Shown here piece by piece: positions 51,625 through 60,523 of a DNA stretch of 64,000 bases; positions within the stretch are counted from its first letter, which is position 1; the number at the start of each line of letters is the position of its first letter. The position numbers and the translations under genes were made by a program. The stretch covers positions 372,001 to 436,000 of the forward strand of contig NZ_JADQTO010000002.1 of assembly GCF_015704865.1 (NCBI RefSeq), read 5' to 3'. A model generated the notes under the pieces. It was not told where the DNA came from and searched no databases. It saw only the letters and a program-made list of their open reading frames with translations. The stretch is from Actinoplanes aureus (GTDB lineage Bacteria > Actinomycetota > Actinomycetes > Mycobacteriales > Micromonosporaceae).

Positions 51625-52440
51625 TCAGGTGGCGTGGCCGCTCGGCTGACCGGATGCGACCAGGTTGCGCAGATCCGTGCCGTCGCGGGGCGTGAAGACG
51701 AGCATCCGCTGCCGGCGGTCGTGGCTGAAGATGACCTCGCAGTCGAAGTCCACCCGGCCTGCCGTCGGGTGCAGCAGCGACGTGGTCTCCTGCCGGCAGA
51801 GCCTTACTTCATGGTTGTCCCACAGACGACGGAACTCGGCACTTCCGGCCAGCAGCGTCGCGATCATCTGTTCTGCTTCGGCGGGATCGGGCTCGAGGTC
51901 CGCCGCTGCCCGGACGCTGGCGGCGAAGGTCGCGCTTTGTGCGGCGTGGATGTCCACGGGATAGATGCTGCGTTCCTCCGGCATCATGAACCACCGGAAG
52001 TAGCCGCTTCGGGCCAGACCCGTGTAATGGGTCTGGTCACCGAATAGTTCCAGGCCCAACCGGTTCTGCAACAGGGTGTGAGCCAGGTTCGAGATGACCA
52101 TTGCGGGATTCCCCTCGAGCGCATGCAGCACTCGGCGTAACCCCGGATCGACCCGGTCGAGGTCCGCGGTCTGCTGGGGCGGGTTATGGCCGATCAGGTG
52201 GAAAAGGTGGTCGCGTTCGTCGATGGTGAGGTCCAGCGCCCGGGAGAGCGCCGACGCTACCTCGGGTGACGGTCGCGGCCCGCGCCGCTGCTCGAGCCGG
52301 GTGTAATAGTCGATCGAGATGTACGCGCGCTCGGCGACCTCTTCGCGCCGCAGTCCGCGGGTTCGGCGGGCCGTGCGGTGAGCCGGGATGAGGGCCGCCC
52401 GGCGATGTCGCAGGAAGTCTGCCAACTCTTCGCGATTCAC
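51625..52440 (-). CDS. XRE-family regulator with MmyB-like ligand domain
   Basis: A 271-residue protein. Residues ~5-65 form an XRE helix-turn-helix (LADFLRHRRAALIP ... GLRREEVAERAYISIDYYTR LEQ), followed by the MmyB-like PAS-type ligand domain (~100-265). This architecture is very common in actinomycetes, usually next to an oxidoreductase or hydrolase gene that it regulates. Here the divergent serine hydrolase gene (52568) is the probable target. No operator identified. Confidence 0.9.
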   Translation of the reverse strand: MNREELADFLRHRRAALIPAHRTARRTRGLRREEVAERAYISIDYYTRLEQRRGPRPSPEVASALSRALDLTIDERDHLFHLIGHNPPQQTADLDRVDPGLRRVLHALEGNPAMVISNLAHTLLQNRLGLELFGDQTHYTGLARSGYFRWFMMPEERSIYPVDIHAAQSATFAASVRAAADLEPDPAEAEQMIATLLAGSAEFRRLWDNHEVRLCRQETTSLLHPTAGRVDFDCEVIFSHDRRQRMLVFTPRDGTDLRNLVASGQPSGHAT

Positions 52441-52567
52441 CTCGTGATCTTACGACGCGGCTTCTGACCTCCCGTTGTGCTGCGTGCCAGGGAGTGCCGA
52501 TCCCTGGCACGTACCTGCACCTCATGCCACCGTTCGGTGTCTCGCGGATGAGGAAGAGGTCGAGTTG

Positions 52568-53863
52568 GTGCTCAGAGTTCACGTGCCGTCTGCCATGGTT
52601 CGCGGTGATGTGGAGCAGGGCTACGGCCCGGTGGCCGATGCGTTCCGGCGCAACTTCGAGCAGGGGCGGGAGATCGGCGCTGCCTGTGCGGTTTATCGCG
52701 ACGGCCGGAAGGTGGTCGACCTGTGGGGCGGCTATCGCGACGGGGTGGCACGCGAGCCGTGGGAGCGCGACACGATGGTGCCGGTCTTCTCGACGAGCAA
52801 AGGTGTGTCGTCGATGGCGGTCGCGGTCCTGCACGCACGCGGCTTGCTGGATTACGACCAGCGGGTGGCGGCCTACTGGCCGGAGTTCGGGGCCGCCGGC
52901 AAGGCAGACGTCACCGTGCGTCAGCTGCTGTCTCATCAGGCGGGGCTGCCGGTGATCGACCGCCCGCTCGGTCTGCGTGACTTGTCCGGCTCTGCGGCGC
53001 TGGCCACGGCGCTGGCGGAGCAGCGGCCGGCCTGGACGCCGGGGGAGCGTCACGGTTATCACGGCACGACGCTCGGCTGGTACGAGAGCGAGCTCGTCAG
53101 CCGAGTCGACCCGCAAGGCCGGCACTTGGGGCGGTTCTTCGCCGAGGAGGTGGCCGCGCCACTGGACCTCGAGTTTCACATCGGCCTGCCGGCAAGCGTC
53201 GATCGCCGCCGCATCGCCCGGATCCACGGCTTCCGGACCTGGGAGATGATGGTCCACGTCAACGCGATGCCGCCGGCTTTCGCGTGGGCGTTCGCGAATC
53301 CGTGGAGCCTGAGCGCCCGAGCATTCCAGAATCCGCGGGTGCTCGGCGTCCCCGACAACATCAACCGGCCCGACGTACAGGCGGCGGAGATCCCCGCCGT
53401 CAACGGTATCGGCCAGGTGCGATCGATCGCGCGGCTCTACGGCGAAGCCGCGGTCGGTGGCGCCGGGCTCGGGCTCACCGCATCAACGCTGGACGCGCTG
53501 AAGAGCCCGGCAGAAGCGCCGTCCCGAGGGCTCGCTGATCAAGTGCTGCGCCTGCCAACCCAGTACTCGCTGGGATATGTGAAGCCGTTCCCCGCGTTCC
53601 GTTTCGGATCCGCCTCCGGTAAGGCATTCGGCACGATGGGCCTGGGCGGCTCCTTCGGCTTCGCCGATCCGGACACGGGGATCGGATTCGCCTACGCCAT
53701 GAACCGGCTCGGCTTCCACCTCTGGGACGACCCGCGCGAGGTGGCGCTGCGCGAGGCGCTGTTCGTCAGCGTGCTCGGTGAGATGCCGCAGCGACCTGAC
53801 ACCGCGAGTGCCCGGACACGCCACGGGTCCGGCCACCGGCGAAGCCGGTCAGGCTACCGGTGA
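52568..53863 (+). CDS. Serine beta-lactamase-like hydrolase (class C/EstB type)
   Basis: A 431-residue protein. GTG 52568 is preferred because GAGG lies 7 nt upstream; ATG 52595 is possible. The nucleophile motif S-x-x-K is FSTSKG near 73-78, the tyrosine motif region is HGYHGTTLGW (~160), where Y-x-N is replaced, and the closing glycine-rich strand is MGLGGSFGFAD (~357-367). No signal peptide, so it is cytoplasmic; esterase (EstB-like) or D-aminopeptidase-like activity is more likely than antibiotic hydrolysis. It overlaps the following gene by 4 nt (GTGA). Divergent from the XRE regulator. Confidence 0.88.
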   Translation: MLRVHVPSAMVRGDVEQGYGPVADAFRRNFEQGREIGAACAVYRDGRKVVDLWGGYRDGVAREPWERDTMVPVFSTSKGVSSMAVAVLHARGLLDYDQRVAAYWPEFGAAGKADVTVRQLLSHQAGLPVIDRPLGLRDLSGSAALATALAEQRPAWTPGERHGYHGTTLGWYESELVSRVDPQGRHLGRFFAEEVAAPLDLEFHIGLPASVDRRRIARIHGFRTWEMMVHVNAMPPAFAWAFANPWSLSARAFQNPRVLGVPDNINRPDVQAAEIPAVNGIGQVRSIARLYGEAAVGGAGLGLTASTLDALKSPAEAPSRGLADQVLRLPTQYSLGYVKPFPAFRFGSASGKAFGTMGLGGSFGFADPDTGIGFAYAMNRLGFHLWDDPREVALREALFVSVLGEMPQRPDTASARTRHGSGHRRSRSGYR

Positions 53864-55152
53864 TCGATCGGACGACCCACCCTGCCGGGCGAAGAACAGC
53901 CACCTTCGGTCGCCGGCTGCGAGAACACCGGCACACGGCCGGGTTGACGATGGAGCAACTGGCGGAGCGATCGGGAGTGAGCGCCCGCGCGATCAGCGAC
54001 ATGGAACGCGAACGCAGCGTCGCGCCACAACGGCGTACTGTCCAGGCGCTGGCCGAGGCCCTGGCATTGCCGGAGGCCGAGCAGCCGGCTTTCCTCGCCG
54101 CGGCCAGGGCCGGTCGCCCGAGGGCCATGGCAACCGTGCCGGTCGGCTGCTGTGCGTTGCCGCGTCCGGTACCCGATTTCACCGGCCGTAGCCGGGAACT
54201 GGCCCAGCTGAGCCGCGTCGCGACCGCGGCCCGGCCGGCACCGACGGTCGCGCCGGTGGTGACCGTTTCCGGAACCGCCGGTGCCGGCAAAACGACGCTG
54301 GCTGTGCAGGCGGCTCACCTGCTCGGTGCGGCGTTCACCGGCGGGACTCTCTTCGTCGACCTCCGGGGAATGGATGCCCGCCCGTCAGGTGCCGCGGAAA
54401 CGCTTGCCCGGCTGCTCAGCGCGCTGGGCGTCCGAGACGACGAGATCCCGGCAGAGGAGACCGACCGGGCCGGCATGTACCGGGAACTGCTGCACCACCG
54501 GCGAGTCCTGGTGGTGTTCGACAACGTCGCGGATGAGTCGCAGGTCCGGCCTCTGCTGCCCGGTCCGGGGCCCTCGCTGACCGTCATCACCAGCCGCCGG
54601 TTGCTCGCCGGGCTGGAGGGCGTCCACCGGCTCAACCTCACGCAGCTACCGGCCGAGGACGCGGCGACACTGCTGCGGCGCATCATCGGCGATCGGGAAC
54701 CCGACGCGGCCGGCGAGGTGGCCGAGCTGTGTGGACGGCTGCCTCTCGCGCTGCGCATCGCCGGCAACCGGCTGATGAGCCGGCCGCAATGGACAGTGCG
54801 GCATCTGGCCGACCGGCTGTCCGACGAACACCGACGGCTCGACCAGCTCATCGCCGGGGACCTGCGGATCGCTGCTGCTTTCAGCCTCTCGTACGAACAG
54901 TTGTCCCCGCAGGCTCGCCGGCTGTTCCGCCGCTTGTCGCTGGCGCCCGTCCCGGACTTCGACGCGCTGCTCGCAAGAACACTCGATCCGGCGGACTCGC
55001 AGGGCATCGAGGACGCCCTCGACGAACTCGTCGAGCTGAGCCTCCTGCAAGCCCATGTCGACGGCCGGTACCGCTTCCACAATCTGATCCGCTTGTTCGC
55101 CCGGGAGCGGCTCACTGAGGAGGAACCGGCCGCCGAGCGCGTTCGGCCGTAG
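53860..55152 (+). CDS. XRE helix-turn-helix / NB-ARC STAND-type regulator
   Basis: A 430-residue protein from GTG 53860, translationally coupled with the hydrolase gene. Residues ~16-75 form an XRE-type helix-turn-helix (LREHRHTAGLTMEQLAERSG), and the NB-ARC ATPase spans ~110-330. P-loop GTAGAGKTTLA is at ~138-148, Walker B VVFDNV near 216-221, and GLPLALRIAG-type MHD-proximal sequence (CGRLPLALRIAGNRL) near 295-309. A winged helix follows (~335-415). Relatives usually continue with TPR repeats; here the protein ends after the winged helix, so it is short for the group. Probably a transcriptional regulator, with activation by an unknown signal. Confidence 0.85.
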   Translation: MIDRTTHPAGRRTATFGRRLREHRHTAGLTMEQLAERSGVSARAISDMERERSVAPQRRTVQALAEALALPEAEQPAFLAAARAGRPRAMATVPVGCCALPRPVPDFTGRSRELAQLSRVATAARPAPTVAPVVTVSGTAGAGKTTLAVQAAHLLGAAFTGGTLFVDLRGMDARPSGAAETLARLLSALGVRDDEIPAEETDRAGMYRELLHHRRVLVVFDNVADESQVRPLLPGPGPSLTVITSRRLLAGLEGVHRLNLTQLPAEDAATLLRRIIGDREPDAAGEVAELCGRLPLALRIAGNRLMSRPQWTVRHLADRLSDEHRRLDQLIAGDLRIAAAFSLSYEQLSPQARRLFRRLSLAPVPDFDALLARTLDPADSQGIEDALDELVELSLLQAHVDGRYRFHNLIRLFARERLTEEEPAAERVRP

Positions 55153-55283
55153 CCGCCGCCGGCAACTGCACATGCGGAACTACTTCTGCATGCGTTCTCG
55201 CGTGTTCCGCGGCGCTCAGACCGGGTGAGATCAACTACGGGCCCGGCAGGAGCCGGCCCGGCCGCGACACGAAAGGGCGCACC

Positions 55284-55745
55284 ATGGGGATCTGGAACAA
55301 CCGGCTCATCGAGCTGGGCATCACCCTGCCGCATGTCGCCACACCGGTCGGCGGCTACACACCGGCGATCCGTTCCGGCATGTACGTCTTCACCTCCGGC
55401 CAACTGCCCTTCGTCGGCGGGACACTGCCGATCACCGGCAAGGTCGGCGACAGTGTCGACGTCGCTCAGGCGGCCGACCTGGCACGTACCGCCGCACTGA
55501 ACGCCCTCGCGGCAGTGGACGCCCTGGTCGGCATCGACGCGGTGGTCCGCGTCGTCAAGGTGACCGGCTTCGTCGCCTCGCTGCCGTCCTTCACCGGCCA
55601 GGCCCAGGTCCTCAACGGCGCCTCCACCTTTCTGCACGACGTCTTCGGCTCGGCCGGGATCCATGCCCGCTCCGCCGTCGGCCTGGCGGTTCTGCCACTG
55701 GACAGCCCGGTCGAGGTGGAACTCCAGGTAGAGATCACGTCCTGA
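55284..55745 (+). CDS. RidA-family protein
   Basis: A 153-residue protein with GAAAGGGCGCACC upstream. It matches the RidA/YjgF/UK114 fold: YVFTSGQLPFVGGTLP near 35-50, LNALAAVDALVGIDAVVRVVKV near 72-93, and ARSAVGLAVLPLDSPVEVEL near 127-146, ending with the usual arginine-to-ligand region ARSAVG. Such proteins deaminate reactive enamines/imines or act on related intermediates as trimers in the cytoplasm. It precedes two hydrolase genes in the same direction. Confidence 0.9.
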   Translation: MGIWNNRLIELGITLPHVATPVGGYTPAIRSGMYVFTSGQLPFVGGTLPITGKVGDSVDVAQAADLARTAALNALAAVDALVGIDAVVRVVKVTGFVASLPSFTGQAQVLNGASTFLHDVFGSAGIHARSAVGLAVLPLDSPVEVELQVEITS

Positions 55746-55778
55746 CCGATGCTTCGCACACCGAACCGGAGTACCCCT

Positions 55779-56732
55779 ATGAACAAGCCCGTACTGGAAC
55801 CGGCCGCGCAGGCCTTCGTCGAGGCGACCGCCGACCCGCCCTACCTGTTTCAGATCCCGCCCGCCGAGGGCCGCAAGGCCGTCGACGCCGTGCAGAGCCC
55901 CACGGCCGACGTGCCGGGCACCGACAAGGAGACGCTCACCGTTCCCGGCGGCCCCACCGGGTCGGTGTCGGTGACCGTCTTCCGGCCCACCGGCGTGACC
56001 GGCCCGCTGCCGGTGGTGTTCTACATCCACGGCGCGGGGTGGGTGTTCGGTAACGACCACACCCATGACCGCCTTGCACGGGAACTCGCCGTTCGCGTCG
56101 GCGCCGCCGTGGTGTTCCCCAACTACAGCCTCTCGCCCGAGGCCGCGTACCCGATCGCCATTCAGGAGAACTACGCCGCCGCGCAGTGGGTCGTCGCCCA
56201 CGGCGCCACCCACGGGCTCGACCCGGCCCGCATCGCGGTCGCCGGGGACTCCGTCGGCGGCAACATGGCCATCGCTCTCACGCTGACCGCCAAGCAGCAG
56301 GGCGATCTGCCACTTGCCGGCCAGGTGCTGTTCTACCCGGTCACCGACGCCGGGTTCGACACCGGCTCGTACCAGCAGTTCGCCGAGGGCTACTTCCTGC
56401 GCCGCGACGCCATGCGGTGGTTCTGGGACCAGTACACCGCCGACCCGGCCCAGCGTGCCGAGATCACCGCCTCGCCCTTGCGCGCCACCGCCGAGCAGCT
56501 GACCGGGCTGCCGCCGGCGCTGGTCATCGTCGCCGAAGCCGACGTCCTGCGTGACGAAGGCGAGGCGTACGCCGACAACCTGCGCCGAGCCGGCGTGCCC
56601 GTCACCGCGGTGCGCTACCAGGGCATCATCCACGACTTCGTGATGCTCAATGCGCTGCGCGAGACCCGGGCGGCCGAAGGCGCGATCCGCCAGGCCGCCG
56701 ACTTCCTGTCCACCGTCCTGTCGACCCGCTGA
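55779..56732 (+). CDS. Alpha/beta hydrolase, HSL-type acetyl esterase/lipase
   Basis: A 317-residue enzyme from ATG 55779. The oxyanion motif HGAGW (~84-88, usual HGGGW with one change) precedes the nucleophile motif GDSVGGNMA (~155-163, serine near 158). The acid/base residues are in the C-terminal section (EADVLRDEGEAYADNL, GIIHDF). This fits the hormone-sensitive-lipase group of acetyl esterases. It acts on small esters; substrate unknown. It lies between RidA-like and another alpha/beta hydrolase gene with short gaps, so the three may form one transcript. Confidence 0.88.
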   Translation: MNKPVLEPAAQAFVEATADPPYLFQIPPAEGRKAVDAVQSPTADVPGTDKETLTVPGGPTGSVSVTVFRPTGVTGPLPVVFYIHGAGWVFGNDHTHDRLARELAVRVGAAVVFPNYSLSPEAAYPIAIQENYAAAQWVVAHGATHGLDPARIAVAGDSVGGNMAIALTLTAKQQGDLPLAGQVLFYPVTDAGFDTGSYQQFAEGYFLRRDAMRWFWDQYTADPAQRAEITASPLRATAEQLTGLPPALVIVAEADVLRDEGEAYADNLRRAGVPVTAVRYQGIIHDFVMLNALRETRAAEGAIRQAADFLSTVLSTR

Positions 56733-56743
56733 AGGGCCCTGCC

Positions 56744-57448
56744 ATGAAACCCACCATCGTCCTCGTCCACGGCGCGTTCGCCGAGTCCGCAAGCTGGAAC
56801 GAGGTGACCCAGCGGCTGCTCACCGACGGCTACCCGGTGATCGCCGCGCCCAACCCGTTGCGCAGCCTGTCCGGCGACGCCGCCGTCGTCTCCAGCATCC
56901 TGGCGACCGTCGACGGACCGGTCGTGCTCGTCGGTCACTCGTACGGCGGGGCTGTCATGTCCAACGCCGCCGTCGGCCACGACCACGTCAAGGCGCTCGT
57001 GTTCGTCGCCGCCTTCGCACCCGAGGCCGGCGAGAGCATCGGCGAGCTGTCCGGCAAGTTCCCCGGTGGAACCCTCGGTGACACCCTCAAGGAGGTGCCG
57101 CTCCCGGACGGCACCGTCGACCTGTACATCCGGCAGGACCGGTACCACCAGCAGTTCATCGCCGACGTCCCGGCCGTGCGCGCCGCTCTCGACGCCGTCG
57201 CCCAGCGCCCGTTGAACACCACGGCGCTCAACGAGGGATCCGGCGAGCCGGCCTGGAAGACCGTGCCGTCCTGGTTCGTTTACCCCGAGCTGGACTACAA
57301 CATCCCGCTCGAAGCGCACCGCTTCATGGCCGAGCGTGCCGGCGCCCGTGAACGTGTGGAACTGCCCGGAGCGTCGCACGCCATCCCCGCCTCCGAGCCC
57401 GCCGCAGTCGCCGGAGTCATCCTCCAGGCCGCTGCCTCGGTCGTCTGA
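56744..57448 (+). CDS. Alpha/beta hydrolase
   Basis: A 234-residue protein. The N-terminal strand-turn is VLVHGAFAESASW, the nucleophile elbow GHSYGG (~64-69, serine ~66), and the histidine is in ASHAIPASEP near 209-218. It belongs to the salicylate-esterase/HNL-like (MES/EstC) group of small alpha/beta hydrolases common in actinomycetes. The next gene fragment is a partial duplicate. Confidence 0.88.
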   Translation: MKPTIVLVHGAFAESASWNEVTQRLLTDGYPVIAAPNPLRSLSGDAAVVSSILATVDGPVVLVGHSYGGAVMSNAAVGHDHVKALVFVAAFAPEAGESIGELSGKFPGGTLGDTLKEVPLPDGTVDLYIRQDRYHQQFIADVPAVRAALDAVAQRPLNTTALNEGSGEPAWKTVPSWFVYPELDYNIPLEAHRFMAERAGARERVELPGASHAIPASEPAAVAGVILQAAASVV

Positions 57449-57478
57449 CCGCGTCGGTCTCGGGCCGTCATCAACTCC

Positions 57479-58015
57479 GTGCCAGGCCAGATCGTGCTCG
57501 CCGGCCATTCGTACGGAGGCGCGGTGATGACCAACGCCGCCGCCGGCGACCCGGACGTCAAGGCGCTCGTCTACATCGCCGCGTTCGCACCCGACAAGGG
57601 CGAGAGCGCACTCGAGCTGTCCAGCAAGTTCCCCGGCAGCACACTCGGCGGCACCCTCGCTCCGGTGCCGCTCGCTGATGGAACCACTGACCTCTACATT
57701 CGGCAGGACCTGTTCCGGCAACAGTTCGCGGCCGATGTGTCCAAGCAACAGGCCTCGTTGATGGCCGTGACGCAGCGGCCGATCCGTGATGCGGCGCTCA
57801 GCGAGGGTTCCGGGGAGCCGGCATGGAAGAACATCCCCTCTTGGTTCCTCGTCGCCGGTTCCGACCACAACATCCCGGTCGAGGCCCAGCGCTGGATGGC
57901 CGATCGCGCCGGCTCCCGGGCAACGATCGAGATTCGTAAGGCGTCGCACGCGGTCGGTGTGTCGAACCCGCGCCCTGTCGCGGACCTGATCGTCCGCGCT
58001 GCTACAGCGCGATGA
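57479..58015 (+). pseudogene. 5'-truncated duplicate of the preceding alpha/beta hydrolase
   Basis: From ~57464 the frame reads VINSVPGQIVLAGHSYGGAV and then matches the preceding hydrolase residue by residue to the end (AFAPDKGES, TDLYIRQD, GEPAWKN, then ASHAVGVSNPRP). The first ~55 residues with the core HG motif are gone and no ribosome-binding site fits the GTG at 57479. The serine elbow and histidine remain, but the truncated fold is unlikely to work. Confidence 0.7.
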
Positions 58016-58033
58016 TCTGACAGATCGAGATGA

Positions 58034-58064
58034 CGGCCGTGACCCATGGAAAGGGTCACGGCCG
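58034..58064. terminator. Bidirectional hairpin terminator
   Basis: CGGCCGTGACCC-ATGGAAA-GGGTCACGGCCG, a perfect 12-bp stem between two convergent genes. Confidence 0.75.
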
Positions 58065-58111
58065 ACGATCCGCACAGGCAGCGCGGCATACGCACCGCGG
58101 AGACGGCGGCT

Positions 58112-60346
58112 CTACCGATGCGTGCTCGCTGTCCGGCGCACGGACAACCGCGCGGCCGCCCGCTCCGGGGTGCCGGCGGGCGGCGCGAACCAGCGCTCGT
58201 GCAGCCGGTGCAGCCGCGCCGGCGCCCACCAGTTCCACTCACCGAGCAGGCTCATCAGTGCAGGCAGAAGCAGGCCGCGGACGACCGTGACGTCGAGCAG
58301 CAGCGCCACCGCCATCGCGAAACCGATCTCCTTGACGGCGATCAGGTCGCCGAGCAGGAAGCCGAGGAACACCACGCCGATGCACAGCGCGGCGGCGGTG
58401 ACGACCGGGCCGGACTTTTCGATGCCGGCGCGTACGGCTTGGTCGCCGTTTGGCGGGCGGCGTCCGGAAACAGAGAGGGCGTCCCACTCCTCCTTGATCC
58501 GGGCGAGCAGGAACACCTCGTAGTCCATCGAGAGCCCGAACACGAACACGAACAGCAGGACGGGTGTGGTGACGTCGATCGCGCCCCATGAGTTGAAGCC
58601 GAGCAGCGCGTCGCCGATGCCCCACTGGAATACGACGACCAGCACGCCGAGCGTGGCCAGCAGGGTGAGCGCGTTCATCAGCAGCGCCTTGAGCGGCACT
58701 ATCAGCGAGCCGGTCAGCACGAACAGCAGCGCCGCCGTGGGCAGCAGGACGATCAGCAGCGCGATGGGGAAACGGCTGGCCACCGAGTCGCGGTAGTCGA
58801 CCAGTTCCGCGGCGGCGCCGCCGACGAGCACCGGGAACGGCGGGTCCTGAGCCCGGATCGCGCGTACGACGTCGCGGGAGATCTGGCCGGCGGTCTCGCC
58901 TTCCGGCGTGACGTCGATGATGGCCGCCCCGAGGATGTCGGGGCGCGGTTCCACCCGCAGCACGCCGTCCAGCGTGTTGAGCGCGTTCATGAAGTCGCGG
59001 ATCGGGGAATCGGCCGGGTCGGCGTCGACCAGTACGACAATCGGGTCTGCCTGGCCGCCGCTGAAGTCGCGCTGCACCGCCTCCTGAAGCTTGCGTGTCT
59101 CGGCCGAGGCGGGCAGCGCGCGGGCGTCGGAGTTCTCGAGATTGACCGCGAGCAGGAACGGCAGCGACAGCGCGAGCAGGCCGGCCACGACGGCGAGGGC
59201 GACCGGCGCCGGCCGGCCCTGCGCGAATGCGGCGAGCCGCGCGAGCAGGCCCGGCCCGGGCTCGGCGCGGCGACGCAGCGCGACCGCGCGGCGGAACGCC
59301 AGCACCCGAGTCGAGTCGCGGGAGCGCGGGATGCGGCGGTGCGCCGCGGAGATGAGCGCGGGTACGGCGGTCAGCCCGGCCGCGGTGGCCAGCAGCACCG
59401 CGACCGCCCCGCCGAGCGCCATCGCGCCGAGCAGCGGTTCGGCGAACGCGGCCAGGCCGATCATCGCCGCGGCGACGGCGAGCCCGGAGATCAGTACGGT
59501 CCGGCCGGCGGTCGCGACGGTGCGGGCGACCAGGTCGGCGACCGGGGCGTCGGGGTCGGCGTCGCGCTCCTCGACGAACCGAGCCATCACCAGCAGCGCG
59601 TAGTCGACGGCGAGCCCGATACCGAGCAGCGTGACCACGTTGACGGTGAACTCGCTGACCCCGGTGAGCGCGGTCAGCCCGAACAGACCGAGCAGCGTCA
59701 CCGACACGGTGGCCAGCGCGGCGGCGAGCGGGATCGCGCCGGCCACGAAACCGCCGAGAATCAGCACCAGCACGATCAGCAGGACGACGATCGCGACCGA
59801 CTCGCCGAAGGCGGTGTCCGCGATGGCCTGGTCGGCGAACGCGCGCTCGGCGAGCTTATCGCCGCCGACCAGCACCTCGGGCGCGTCGATGCGGTGCAGC
59901 GCGTCGGCGACCGCGTCCTCCACCCGCTCCCGCCGGTCGTCCGGCAGGCCGCGCTCCAGCTCGACCCGGATCATCGAACGCCGGTTGTCGGCACCGATCC
60001 GCCCGCCCGGAGCGCCGTACAGGTCCTCGACCTCTGCGACGCCGTCCATCTCGCGGATCTCGCCGGTGACCGCCGTGATGTCGTCGACCAGCGCCTGCTC
60101 GAACACGTCGCGCCCGCCGACGACGGCGACGACCACCGGACCTTCGGGTTGCAACTGGTCGATCCGCCGGTCCGCGAGCTGCGACTCGGCGTCCTTCCGC
60201 AGGCTGTCGGTGGTCGTGAGCCGGTCGAAGACCTGGCCGCCCAGGACCAGCCCGGCGACGAGCAGGACGAGCCAGGCGCCGAGAATCGGCCACCGCCGGC
60301 GGGCACACGAACGGCCGAGCGCAATGAGCATCACCGGGGCATGCAA
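58112..60346 (-). CDS. MMPL/RND-family membrane transporter
   Basis: A 744-residue protein from ATG 60346 (ATG 60331 is an alternative). It has the MMPL layout: a helix at ~14-35, a large external loop (~40-185), five helices (~185-330), a short linker, a helix (~385-405), a second external loop (~405-525), and five C-terminal helices. MMPL motifs are GIGLAVDYALLVMARFVEE (~242-260) and FGLSMDYEVFLLARIKEEW (~603-621), each with the D-Y proton-relay pair. Such proteins export lipids or glycolipids in the cell envelope, or small hydrophobic compounds. The substrate is not inferable. Confidence 0.92.
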   Translation of the reverse strand: MHAPVMLIALGRSCARRRWPILGAWLVLLVAGLVLGGQVFDRLTTTDSLRKDAESQLADRRIDQLQPEGPVVVAVVGGRDVFEQALVDDITAVTGEIREMDGVAEVEDLYGAPGGRIGADNRRSMIRVELERGLPDDRRERVEDAVADALHRIDAPEVLVGGDKLAERAFADQAIADTAFGESVAIVVLLIVLVLILGGFVAGAIPLAAALATVSVTLLGLFGLTALTGVSEFTVNVVTLLGIGLAVDYALLVMARFVEERDADPDAPVADLVARTVATAGRTVLISGLAVAAAMIGLAAFAEPLLGAMALGGAVAVLLATAAGLTAVPALISAAHRRIPRSRDSTRVLAFRRAVALRRRAEPGPGLLARLAAFAQGRPAPVALAVVAGLLALSLPFLLAVNLENSDARALPASAETRKLQEAVQRDFSGGQADPIVVLVDADPADSPIRDFMNALNTLDGVLRVEPRPDILGAAIIDVTPEGETAGQISRDVVRAIRAQDPPFPVLVGGAAAELVDYRDSVASRFPIALLIVLLPTAALLFVLTGSLIVPLKALLMNALTLLATLGVLVVVFQWGIGDALLGFNSWGAIDVTTPVLLFVFVFGLSMDYEVFLLARIKEEWDALSVSGRRPPNGDQAVRAGIEKSGPVVTAAALCIGVVFLGFLLGDLIAVKEIGFAMAVALLLDVTVVRGLLLPALMSLLGEWNWWAPARLHRLHERWFAPPAGTPERAAARLSVRRTASTHR

Positions 60347-60489
60347 ACACCCTCGTGTGTGGAGCGCCAGTCATCGATCGACGTGCATCCTCCGGACGTA
60401 TGGCCAGTTCTGGCCGGTCGGCGGGCGGTCGAGTCGGACAGCCGACGCCCCGGAGACCCGTCGTCCAAATAGGATTTCGTCATTCTTCT

Positions 60490-60509
60490 GGGACGGGGAC
60501 AGCCGTCCC
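60490..60509 (+). promoter_or_regulatory. Hairpin before the secreted dehydrogenase-like gene
   Basis: GGGACGG-GGACAG-CCGTCCC, 14 nt upstream of the start codon and just before the GGGGAGGGG ribosome-binding site. It may be a leader structure or operator in the 177-nt divergent region. Confidence 0.4.
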
Positions 60510-60523
60510 GACCGGGGAGGGGA

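Noticed and set aside
51611..51627. Third att-like scar (AGATCAGAAGGTCAGG)
   Set aside because: Only ~14 bases resemble the tRNA repeat, there is no GGTTCGAGTCC T-arm, and the sequence overlaps the end of the XRE regulator gene. Probably chance.
53860..55152. Avs/STAND antiphage defence protein
   Set aside because: It has an XRE DNA-binding domain and no effector nuclease or TIR domain; a regulator is the simpler reading.
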